39,165 bases of DNA from Planctomycetota bacterium (GTDB lineage Bacteria > Planctomycetota > Planctomycetia > Gemmatales > Gemmataceae): assembly GCA_021325115.1 (NCBI GenBank), contig JAJPHU010000078.1, forward strand, positions 1 through 39,165, read 5' to 3'. A model generated the notes under the pieces. That model ran no database searches. It was not told the DNA's origin and worked only from the letters and a program-made list of their open reading frames with translations. Positions 7,823-15,044 of this stretch are shown in pieces (positions within the stretch are counted from its first letter, which is position 1; every line of letters begins with the position of its first letter). The position numbers and the translations under genes were made by a program.

Positions 7823-10585
7823 ATGCGATGCCTTTCTGTTCCTGTATTGGTGCTTTTCGTCCTTGGCAACATTGGCTCGCCAGCGTCGGCGGCAGATTTT
7901 TCGCCGGACCCGCGTTCGGTGCAGCGGTATGGTCCAGCTTATCGCTATCCGCAGGCCGGCTGGATCGTGCTGCACATCGAAGGCGAACCGTATCAACGCG
8001 GCCTTCAACATGGCCGACTGTTGGCCGAAGAAATCGCCGCTCATGTCCGCTGCTTTGCTGCCGTGCGCAGTCCCAATGCGCCCGCCGAGGGCTGGAAAGC
8101 GACACGCACCCTGGTTAACGCCCTGTTCCTGCGTCGCTACGACCAAGAGTATCTCGAAGAAATGAAAGGTATTGCCGACGGCGCCAGTGCCGCCGGCGCG
8201 CGCTTCCACGGTCGGCGCCTCGATCTAATCGATATTGTCGCCCTCAATTCCTGGCCCGAAATCGAAACCCTCGATCCTGCACTCTTGGCCACGCCTAACG
8301 GACTGGAAAACAAGCGTTTTCACTCGGAGGCACCGGAGGCGAAAGGGGAGCCCAAACCGATGCACTGTAGTGCTTTTGCCGCCACCGGCAAGGCCACGCG
8401 CGACGGCAAGATCGTCCTCGGCCACATCACCATGACCTCGCTTTATCCCGGTACGTTCTGCAATGTATGGCTCGATATAAAGCCCGCGAACGGCCATCGT
8501 GTGTTTATGCAGACGTATCCGGGCGGTATTCAGAGCGGCCTGGATTATTATTTCAACGATGCCGGCCTGATTGTGTGCGAGACGACACTGCGGCAAACGC
8601 GCTTCGACAGCGCCGGCCTGGCCCTGGCCTCGCGCATTCGCCGCGCCCTGCAATACGCTGACAGCATCGACAGAGCTGTCGAAATTCTCAAGGAGGGCAA
8701 CAACGGGCTGTACACCAACGAATGGCTATTCGGCGATATTAAGACGAATGAAATCGCCATGCTCGAGCTAGGCACGTACAAGAGCAAACTTTATCGCAGC
8801 AGTAAAAACGAGTGGTACGGTGGCACGGAAGGCTTCTACTGGGGCTGCAACAACGTCAAAGATTTGGAGGTGCGGCTGGAGACAGTCGCCAGTGTAGAAG
8901 GCCGGCCCGCGGCGACGGTGTTTCGGCCCTCGCCGCGCGACCAAAAATGGCTGGAACTGTACGATCGCTACAAGGGCCGCATCGATGCCGAATTCGGCAA
9001 GCTCGCCTTTACGACGCCCCCCCTGGCCGCCTATCACTCCATCGATGCCAAGTTCACAACCAGCGACTTGGCCGGAGAATTAAAGACCTGGGCGCTCTTT
9101 GGCCCGCCACTGGGCCGGACCTGGAAGCCGACCTTCCAGGAACGCCAAAATTATCCCGAAGTGCGGTCCCTCGTCAGCAATCCCTGGACGGTGCTGCATG
9201 CGACGCCCCCCTCTACTCCCCCCACTTTGGGAGGAGTAGAGGGGGGAAAAGCGAAGACAAAGCCGATCGTCGATCTGCCCGATCCTTTGCACGAGGGCAA
9301 AATCGCTGCTGCGGCATTGGCGACGCCGTATCTGCCGCCGACACGCGCTGCCTGGCACGGCACTATTCTGCCCCAGAGCGACGCCGACACTTGGCTGGCA
9401 ACCGGCTTCGCCCATTACGAGAAAATCGCCGCCCTGGACAACGCCCTGCGCAAACGCGCCTCCGATCACAAGCTGAGCCGTGCCGACCGCGAGCAAGTGG
9501 CTCTGGCACTCTTCGCTCATCGTGCCGAGTATGAAGCGGGGGCGCGAGCGCATCCGGAAATGCCCCTGGAAGCGACACGCACCGATTTGCGCCAGAGTGA
9601 CTGGTATCGCGTGGCGGCCGGCAAGGGGGTCTGGCTGCTGCACAGTCTGCGCCGGCAGATGGGAGCCAGTACCTTCGATGCCATGATGGATGCGTTTGGC
9701 CGCGAACACGCCGGCAAGCCAGTCAACGCCGGACAGTTCCGCGCCCATGTCGAGAAATGGATTGGCCATTCATGCGCCGATTTTTTCGATGCATGGCTAA
9801 AGCAGACAGGTATGCCGCGCTATCAGATTTCTGTCTCCACTGGTCCAATCACCTCCGGCAGGCACACCGTCAGTGTTGAGGTTGGCCGCGATAAGACCGG
9901 CCCGGAAACCGTACTTGATGTCACGGTGGAAACGGCCAAAGGCGAAGAGACGCGCGAACTGCGCATGAAGGGGACCAACGCCCATATTGTCGTCGAAACG
10001 AAGGAACAGCCGTTATGCGTCCTCCTCGATAAATACGGCCAGGCGGCCAAGAGCAATGGCGGGCCGTTCTCCATTTTCAGTTTCATTGCCGAATTGGAGC
10101 AGTCGCTGATCGTCTACGGCACGACCGGCGAGCGGGCCAGCCAGCACGAAGCGGCCGAGACGCTGCAACAAGCGCTCCGCGAACGCTGGTCGAACATCAC
10201 GGTGCCCGTTCGCGCCGATACGCAAGTCAGCGAAGAAGAGCTAAAAACGCATCATCTTCTGCTCATCGGCCGGCCGAACACAAACGTGTTGGTAAAGAAA
10301 TTTCATAAGGAGTTGCCTATCTCGTTCGGCCGCGGTTCGTTTGCTGCGGGCCAAGAGGTATACGCTCATCCGGAGAGCGCCGTCATCGCCGCTGCGGAGA
10401 ACCCGATCAACAAGCGTTTTTCCCTGGTCGTGATCGCTGGCTTGAGTGCGGCTGCAACGCAGAACACGGTCCCGGTGTTCATCGATCGAAAGATGCGGCC
10501 GGCGGAAGTGATGATTCTGCCGCATGGAGCGAGTGCCCGTTCGCTGGTGCTGCCGGCCAAAGATCTGGTGTGCGAGGTGAAATAA
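7823..10585 (+). CDS. Secreted C45-type autoproteolytic acyltransferase/hydrolase fused to M1-peptidase-like domain
   Basis: Start ATG 7823 has GAGGAG 8 bases upstream and opens a clear signal peptide (MRCLSVPVLVLFVLGNIGSPASA), giving 920 residues. Residues 40-350 resemble the C45 acyl-CoA:6-APA acyltransferase / phospholipase-B-like Ntn hydrolases: GxxYQRGLQHGRLLAEEI, EMKGIADGA, and the predicted autocleavage nucleophile C182 in MHCSAF, followed by GHITM, QTYPGGIQSGLDYYFNDAGL and NEWLFGDIKTNEIAMLELG. Residues about 525-680 resemble the C-terminal part of M1 peptidases (GFAHYEKIAAL, GVWLLHSLRRQMG, FFDAWLKQTGMP), but no HExxH zinc site is present. The remaining C-terminus resembles no domain I know. 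A 41-bp palindrome at 9206-9246 is translated at the junction between the two parts. Likely periplasmic; substrate unknown. Confidence 0.7.
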   Translation: MRCLSVPVLVLFVLGNIGSPASAADFSPDPRSVQRYGPAYRYPQAGWIVLHIEGEPYQRGLQHGRLLAEEIAAHVRCFAAVRSPNAPAEGWKATRTLVNALFLRRYDQEYLEEMKGIADGASAAGARFHGRRLDLIDIVALNSWPEIETLDPALLATPNGLENKRFHSEAPEAKGEPKPMHCSAFAATGKATRDGKIVLGHITMTSLYPGTFCNVWLDIKPANGHRVFMQTYPGGIQSGLDYYFNDAGLIVCETTLRQTRFDSAGLALASRIRRALQYADSIDRAVEILKEGNNGLYTNEWLFGDIKTNEIAMLELGTYKSKLYRSSKNEWYGGTEGFYWGCNNVKDLEVRLETVASVEGRPAATVFRPSPRDQKWLELYDRYKGRIDAEFGKLAFTTPPLAAYHSIDAKFTTSDLAGELKTWALFGPPLGRTWKPTFQERQNYPEVRSLVSNPWTVLHATPPSTPPTLGGVEGGKAKTKPIVDLPDPLHEGKIAAAALATPYLPPTRAAWHGTILPQSDADTWLATGFAHYEKIAALDNALRKRASDHKLSRADREQVALALFAHRAEYEAGARAHPEMPLEATRTDLRQSDWYRVAAGKGVWLLHSLRRQMGASTFDAMMDAFGREHAGKPVNAGQFRAHVEKWIGHSCADFFDAWLKQTGMPRYQISVSTGPITSGRHTVSVEVGRDKTGPETVLDVTVETAKGEETRELRMKGTNAHIVVETKEQPLCVLLDKYGQAAKSNGGPFSIFSFIAELEQSLIVYGTTGERASQHEAAETLQQALRERWSNITVPVRADTQVSEEELKTHHLLLIGRPNTNVLVKKFHKELPISFGRGSFAAGQEVYAHPESAVIAAAENPINKRFSLVVIAGLSAAATQNTVPVFIDRKMRPAEVMILPHGASARSLVLPAKDLVCEVK
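9206..9246. repeat. Palindrome inside the C45/M1-like gene
   Basis: CCCCCCTCTACTCC (9206-9219) and GGAGTAGAGGGGGG (9233-9246) are exact 14-bp inverted arms with a 13-base loop. It is read in frame as a Pro/Gly-rich linker (PPSTPPTLGGVEGG). Confidence 0.85.
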
Positions 10586-10596
10586 GATGCATTAAC

Positions 10597-10657
10597 CCAA
10601 GCCGCGACAGTAAGGGGTGGTGAAGCCTCACTACTCCCCCTTGCGGTCGCGGCTTGG
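10597..10657. terminator. Palindrome between convergent genes, possible bidirectional terminator
   Basis: CCAAGCCGCGA (10597-10607) pairs exactly with TCGCGGCTTGG (10647-10657), and an inner stem (AAGGGGTGGTGA with TCACTACTCCCCCTT) continues it. It sits between the stop of the C45-type gene and the stop of the opposing gene. There is no T tract, so the terminator role is inferred from position. Confidence 0.5.
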
Positions 10658-10665
10658 ATTCACCC

Positions 10666-11553
10666 TCAATGCACCGGCCCCGGACCATATTCGTCAAGTC
10701 CGGCATCGCTGGGACGGTACTCCATCGTATCCACGCCCTTGGTCCGTGGGTCTTCTTCTTTGTGCAGCTTCTTGCTCGGATGCGGCGGTTCCTCGCTGCT
10801 TTCTTCTTTGCCTTTGCTGCGGTACGGGCAGGTCGTGCGCGGGCAGCCGGGGTAGTGTTCATGCAGATGGCTGTCTTCCTGGCACTTCGGCTCAGCTTGC
10901 GGTTCCTCTTCCGCAGGCGAAGGCAGCTGCTCCACCACAGACGACTTGTCTTTCTTGTTCTCCTTGCCTTCCTTAAACAACTCGATCCACGCCTTGAAAA
11001 CCGATTCTTCGGACTCCTCGCCAGTTTCGGTGCGCGGCATTGCTGGTGGCGGCACAGCCTCGTCATCTTCATCTCGACAGTAGGGCATGACAACCGGACA
11101 GCCCTTGAGCGGTATCTCCTGTTTTTGTATCTCGGCCACTTCGATGGGCGCAGCAACGACCGGGTCCGCTGTTTCGCGGGGCATCGGATCGTCTTCGTCG
11201 ATGACAATGGGCGCCGCTTCCGCGAATTCTCTCTCGGTCCCTGGAGTTGCTGGCCTGATGCCCTCTCCCGGTTCCTGCACCAGTTCGGGTGCGACCGGCT
11301 GCGGCTCATCGGGAATGCATACCTCGTTCGGAGGAGTTGTTTCGTGCGCCGCCGCTGCATAAGCCTGGTTTGCTCGCGCAGCCAATGACGTGAGGCCATT
11401 CAACGGCTGGAGGGCGATCGATGCTTCAGCAATCACTTGCATGGATCGGCCCACCACAGAGTCCGGACAGCGGCAGGCATAGTAAGCCAGCGACAAAAAA
11501 CTACCCGCCATCAACACCGCTGCGGCCAAACAGCACCAGATCAGTTTACGCAT
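10666..11553 (-). CDS. Acidic Pro/Glu-rich membrane-anchored or secreted protein, function unknown
   Basis: The start is ATG 11553 with AGGAAGAG upstream, giving 295 residues; longer upstream starts extend into sequence with no protein-like character. Residues 1-29 form a hydrophobic N-terminal segment (KLIWCCLAAAVLMAGSFLSLAYYA), either a signal peptide or an anchor. The rest is low-complexity and very acidic, rich in Pro and Glu (EPQPVAPELVQEPGEG, ESEESVFKAWIELFKEGKENKKDKSS), with scattered Cys and His (CRCPD, DSHLHEHYPGCPRTTCPY) that might bind metal. I recognise no domain. Probably outside the cytoplasm; function unknown. Confidence 0.6.
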   Translation of the reverse strand: MRKLIWCCLAAAVLMAGSFLSLAYYACRCPDSVVGRSMQVIAEASIALQPLNGLTSLAARANQAYAAAAHETTPPNEVCIPDEPQPVAPELVQEPGEGIRPATPGTEREFAEAAPIVIDEDDPMPRETADPVVAAPIEVAEIQKQEIPLKGCPVVMPYCRDEDDEAVPPPAMPRTETGEESEESVFKAWIELFKEGKENKKDKSSVVEQLPSPAEEEPQAEPKCQEDSHLHEHYPGCPRTTCPYRSKGKEESSEEPPHPSKKLHKEEDPRTKGVDTMEYRPSDAGLDEYGPGPVH

Positions 11554-12072
11554 ACTCTTCCTCTGCTCCTGGAAAGTATTCCCTAATGCGGGCCGGACTA
11601 TAGCGAGACCGTCCGCGACATACCAGAGCAATTCGAGCAATTCCGTAACCAGGCGAACGGGGCGTTTACACTCCTGCTCGCCCGCGAGGGCGAGGCCGCG
11701 AACCTCCTTGCTTCTGCCTTGTCTGAAAAGAAGGAAGGAAAAATAGGATGGCACGGGTATCCGCGTCGTTAGATTTGCTATAATTGATACCGTAGTCCCA
11801 ACCCGAACCGCCACACCCTCAAAAGTGGGGCAGAAAATGCTTGACGCGGCTGGCGGCGGGCGAGATGATAAGCGAAATGGGACAGTCCGAACAGACAGCG
11901 GTTTGGACTCTGCAGAGAGCGTGGGGCTTTCTGCGGTTTGTTGTTTCTAGGGGACTGGCTTGATCCGGTCCGGAGGTGACCAAAAGGGGAGGTGACGGTG
12001 AAGCATCGAACATCTCCATCCCGTAATTGGCCGGCCTCCTCACCGGAACCATAAGATTCGGAAGGAGGTCTC
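11554..12072. other. 519-bp spacer between divergent genes
   Basis: No convincing ORF. Promoters for both flanking genes should lie here. TATAAT occurs at 11779-11784 without a good -35, and TTGACG at 11841-11846 is followed 17 bases later by GATGAT; neither is strong. The right end carries the strong ribosome binding site of rsfS (GGAAGGAGGT at 12060-12069). Confidence 0.4.
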
Positions 12073-12462
12073 TTGAGAATCGCTACCCAAGCAACTGAAC
12101 AGTTCCTCACTTCGACCTCTCTGGAACGTGCTTGCCTGGCCGCACACGTCGCCACGGAAAACAAGGGCCGTGATGTGTTGGTCCTTGATATGCGGGGGAT
12201 CACTCCTCTATACGATTTCTTTGTCCTCGCCACCGGCGCCAGCCGGCGGCAAATCCACACCATCAGCGAAGAAATCGACGCCGCCCTGCATGAACAGGGC
12301 GATCGCCGGCTGTCCATCGAGGGCTATGAAGCCAGCAAATGGGTGGTGCAGGATTACGGCGACGTGATCGTTCACGTGTTCGACGAGCCGACCCGGCAAT
12401 ATTATGCTCTGGAGGAATTGTGGGGCGATGCTCCCCGGGTCGATTGGCAACGCTGGTATTGA
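12073..12462 (+). CDS. rsfS: Ribosome silencing factor RsfS
   Basis: A 129-residue protein of the RsfS/Iojap family, which binds ribosomal protein uL14 and blocks subunit joining in starvation. Family blocks are clear: DVLVLDMRGITPLYDFFVLATGASRRQIHTISEEI, the conserved GYEASKWVVQDYGDVIVHVF segment (usually GxxxxxWVLxDYGDVVVHVF) and the C-terminal YYALEELWGDAP. The start is TTG 12073 directly after GGAAGGAGGT; no in-frame ATG exists before residue 39, which lies inside the fold. It precedes argS by about 100 bases, which are filled by an AAAACCG repeat. Confidence 0.93.
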   Translation: MRIATQATEQFLTSTSLERACLAAHVATENKGRDVLVLDMRGITPLYDFFVLATGASRRQIHTISEEIDAALHEQGDRRLSIEGYEASKWVVQDYGDVIVHVFDEPTRQYYALEELWGDAPRVDWQRWY

Positions 12463-12463
12463 G

Positions 12464-12564
12464 TTCGGTTTTCCGTTTTTCGTTTTCCGTTTTCAGTCCT
12501 CAGCTGAAGAATAAACGCAGAACCATGAGCATGGAAAACCGAAAACTGAAAACCGAAAACCGAT
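12464..12564. repeat. AAAACCG inverted repeat abutting argS start
   Basis: The left arm TTCGGTTTTCCGTTTTTCG begins at 12464 and the right arm of tandem GAAAACCGAAAACTGAAAAC units runs about 12534-12562. The argS ATG follows at 12565 with no Shine-Dalgarno sequence between. Confidence 0.8.
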
Positions 12565-14349
12565 ATGAACGTCCTTAACTTGTTGCAGCGAAAACTCCAG
12601 GACGCGCTGACCGGCCTGGTTAGTGATCCTGCCGTCTACGCCGCCATGCTCAAGCCGGCGCAGGAGGCACGCTTTGGTGATTATCAGGCCAACTGCGCCA
12701 TGCCGCTCAAAAAGGAGTTGGGCGGAGATGCGCGCCAAATCGCGCAAACCATCGCAGCGCGCCTGCAACTGGAGGACATGCTGGAGCCGCCAGCAATCGC
12801 AGGCCCAGGGTTCATCAACCTGACGTTGCGCAGCGAGTGGCTGGCCCAGCAAGTACGACACATGGCCGGCGACGACCGGCTCGGCGTAGCGCCGGTCGAG
12901 AAGCCGCGTACCTTTGTCATCGATTTCAGTTCTCCCAACGTCGCCAAACCGATGCATGTCGGCCATTTACGGAGTACTATTATCGGCGATGCGCTGGCGC
13001 GGCTGCTGCGCTTCTTGGGACACCAGGTCATCACGGACAATCATCTCGGCGACTGGGGCACACAGTTCGGGATGCTGCTGTACGGCTACAAGCACTTTCT
13101 TGATGCTCAAGCGTTCCAGAGCGATCCTGTCCGCGAGTTGGCCCGGCTTTACGTCCACGTTCGCAATCAGATCAAAAAGACGGCGGGCGCGCAAGGCGAT
13201 GAGGAAGAAGATCCTAACGATCCAATCGCGCAGGCAGCGCGCGCGGAGACGGCCAAACTCCATGCGGGCGATGCCGAGAACCTACGGCTGTGGCGCGCGT
13301 TCATGCCGTATTGCTACGAAGAAATCGAGCGGATCTATCGGCGTCTGGATGTGCATTTCGATCACACCCTCGGCGAGAGTTTCTATCAACCGATGCTGGC
13401 CGACGTGGTGCGCGAATTGTGTCAGCGCGGCATCGCCCAGGAAAGCGAAGGAGCGGTCGTTGTCTTTTTCGGTGCGGAGGAATCGCCTGCCCTTATTCAA
13501 AAGCGTGACGGCGCCTACACCTACACGACGACTGACCTGGCAACGATCCGCTATCGTTTGCAACAATGGAACCCTGATGCGATCCTTTATGTCGTCGATT
13601 TTCGTCAGGGCTTGCACTTCAAGCAACTTTTCGACATCGTACGCCGCTGGGGATACGACAAAGTCGAGCTGAAGCATGTCTCATTCGGCTCCGTCCTTGG
13701 GGCGGATCGCAAGCCGATCAAGACCCGGGAAGGCGGCGCCATCGAATTGGGAGCATTGCTTGACGAGGCAGTGGCTCAGGCGGCGCGGCGCTATCAACAA
13801 ACACGGCAGGAACGAATCGAGCGCGGTGAGGAAGTTCCAGAGTTGACGGCCGAAGAGCTGGAGCAGATTTACCAGGCGGTCGGCTACGGCGCGGTCAAGT
13901 ATGCCGACCTGTCGCAGAACCGCGAATCGGATTACGTATTCAATTGGGACAAGATGCTATCTATGGAGGGTAACACGGCGACGTACATGCAGTATGCCTA
14001 CGTGCGCAATCGCGGTATCTTCCGCAAGGGTGGCATTGATGTATTGGCCTTGCGTCAGCCTCCGCCGCCGGTGATACTGCAAACCAGTGAAGAGCGTACG
14101 CTGGCATTGCAGTTTGTGCGTTTTCATGATGCCCTGGCAGCGGCAGCAGCGGAACTCAAGCCGAACCTTATTACTGGCTATCTCTGGGACTTGGCCAAGA
14201 CGTACAGCAGCTTCTTCCAGAATTGTCCGGTGCTCAAAGCCGAGACGGTGGAGCTACGGCAGAGCCGGCTGCTACTCTGCGACCTGACGGCACGCGTGAT
14301 CCAGCGCGGCCTCGATCTTTTAGGCATTCGCACTGTGGAACGAATGTGA
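12565..14349 (+). CDS. argS: Arginyl-tRNA synthetase
   Basis: A class I aminoacyl-tRNA synthetase of 594 residues that charges tRNA-Arg. Residues 1-100 form the Arg-specific N-terminal add-1 domain. The HIGH motif is HVGH at 131-134, inside FSSPNVAKPMHVGHLRSTIIGD. Further blocks are NHLGDWGTQFGMLLYGY, DGAYTYTTTDLATIRYR, VDFRQGLHFKQLF and VLGADRKPIKTREGG, which stands where KMSKS would be in other classes; bacterial ArgRS often lacks a canonical KMSKS. The C-terminal DALRALID-type end is YSSFFQNCPVLKAE to VERM. The start codon is flanked by repeat DNA instead of a ribosome binding site. A tRNA-Arg(CCG) gene lies far downstream at 38698. Confidence 0.95.
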   Translation: MNVLNLLQRKLQDALTGLVSDPAVYAAMLKPAQEARFGDYQANCAMPLKKELGGDARQIAQTIAARLQLEDMLEPPAIAGPGFINLTLRSEWLAQQVRHMAGDDRLGVAPVEKPRTFVIDFSSPNVAKPMHVGHLRSTIIGDALARLLRFLGHQVITDNHLGDWGTQFGMLLYGYKHFLDAQAFQSDPVRELARLYVHVRNQIKKTAGAQGDEEEDPNDPIAQAARAETAKLHAGDAENLRLWRAFMPYCYEEIERIYRRLDVHFDHTLGESFYQPMLADVVRELCQRGIAQESEGAVVVFFGAEESPALIQKRDGAYTYTTTDLATIRYRLQQWNPDAILYVVDFRQGLHFKQLFDIVRRWGYDKVELKHVSFGSVLGADRKPIKTREGGAIELGALLDEAVAQAARRYQQTRQERIERGEEVPELTAEELEQIYQAVGYGAVKYADLSQNRESDYVFNWDKMLSMEGNTATYMQYAYVRNRGIFRKGGIDVLALRQPPPPVILQTSEERTLALQFVRFHDALAAAAAELKPNLITGYLWDLAKTYSSFFQNCPVLKAETVELRQSRLLLCDLTARVIQRGLDLLGIRTVERM

Positions 14350-14350
14350 C

Positions 14351-14430
14351 GAACGGTTTTCGGAATACAACGGAACACGGAAAACGAAAACCGAACAAAC
14401 AGAAAAAGCGATGGATACCGAAAATCGAAA
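14351..14430. repeat. AAAACCG-type repeat spanning a gene start
   Basis: GAACGGTTTTCGG (14351-14363) faces CGGAAAACGAAAACCGAAC (14379-14397). A further degenerate unit (ACCGAAAATCGAAAACCC) runs past the ATG at 14411 and encodes the first residues of the next protein (TENRKP). Confidence 0.65.
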
Positions 14431-14731
14431 ACCCATCCGGCACTTTCTCCGCCGCCGTTTGCGGAACTGGCGCGAACGACATCGCCTGCCGTTCAATTTC
14501 TACATTCACCTGATCGGCATTCCGCTGGCTATCAGCGGCGTCGGCTTGCTCTTTTTCCTGCCCTGGTATTGGGGCGTAGGAGCGATCGGTGCCGGTTACC
14601 TGTTGCAGTGGATCGGCCATCGCGCTGAGGGCAACGATGTCGGCGAATGGGCGGCGATCAAACGTCTTCTCGGGTTACCCTACATTGGCATCGCGCCGCG
14701 CTGGAACCCCGATGACCCCAATCGCCTCTGA
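14411..14731 (+). CDS. DUF962/Mpo1-like small membrane protein
   Basis: A 106-residue protein with two hydrophobic segments (about 32-48 and 51-66). The layout NFYIHLIGIPLAISGVG then YLLQWIGHRAEGNDVGEW resembles DUF962/Mpo1-like proteins, in which a His near the first helix (H33) and the GH-x-x-E pair (H69, E72) serve as iron ligands in the yeast dioxygenase Mpo1. The protein is short for the family. The N-terminal MDTENRKPIR is encoded by a repeat unit and may not be native. It lies 61 bases after argS. The family call is moderate and activity unproven. Confidence 0.55.
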   Translation: MDTENRKPIRHFLRRRLRNWRERHRLPFNFYIHLIGIPLAISGVGLLFFLPWYWGVGAIGAGYLLQWIGHRAEGNDVGEWAAIKRLLGLPYIGIAPRWNPDDPNRL

Positions 14732-15044
14732 TGCGCCATCTCACGCCGTCGCCGAGAGTGTCCGGCTCTCTCGTTTTCTCCGTCTGACGCCCGCACTTGA
14801 ATTGATTTCCGCCTAGATCCGCCATTTCGCCGAGTCACAATCGCTACGATCGGATTTCTCCGCAAAATCGGCAAAACTCGCCTGGATGTTCCGGCCTGCC
14901 TTGCCGATATAAGGAATTATCTGTCGGAGTCGATGAACCGGCGAGCGGGGGCGTTAACTCCCGGAGACGAACAATCAGGGGATCAACGCTCCCCGCCCGC
15001 TGGTTCGACCGCACGCGCCAGTGTAGTTGCCTGGGGAAATGACT
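14732..15044. other. 313-bp spacer before the TolC-like gene
   Basis: No ORF with protein-like character and no strong hairpin were found. CTTGCCGATATAAGGAATTATC near 14900 is AT-rich and could be part of a promoter, without a clear -35/-10 pair. Confidence 0.3.

Noticed and set aside
11778..12317. 179-residue minus-strand ORF
   Set aside because: It is antisense to rsfS and its spacer, with no protein-like pattern.
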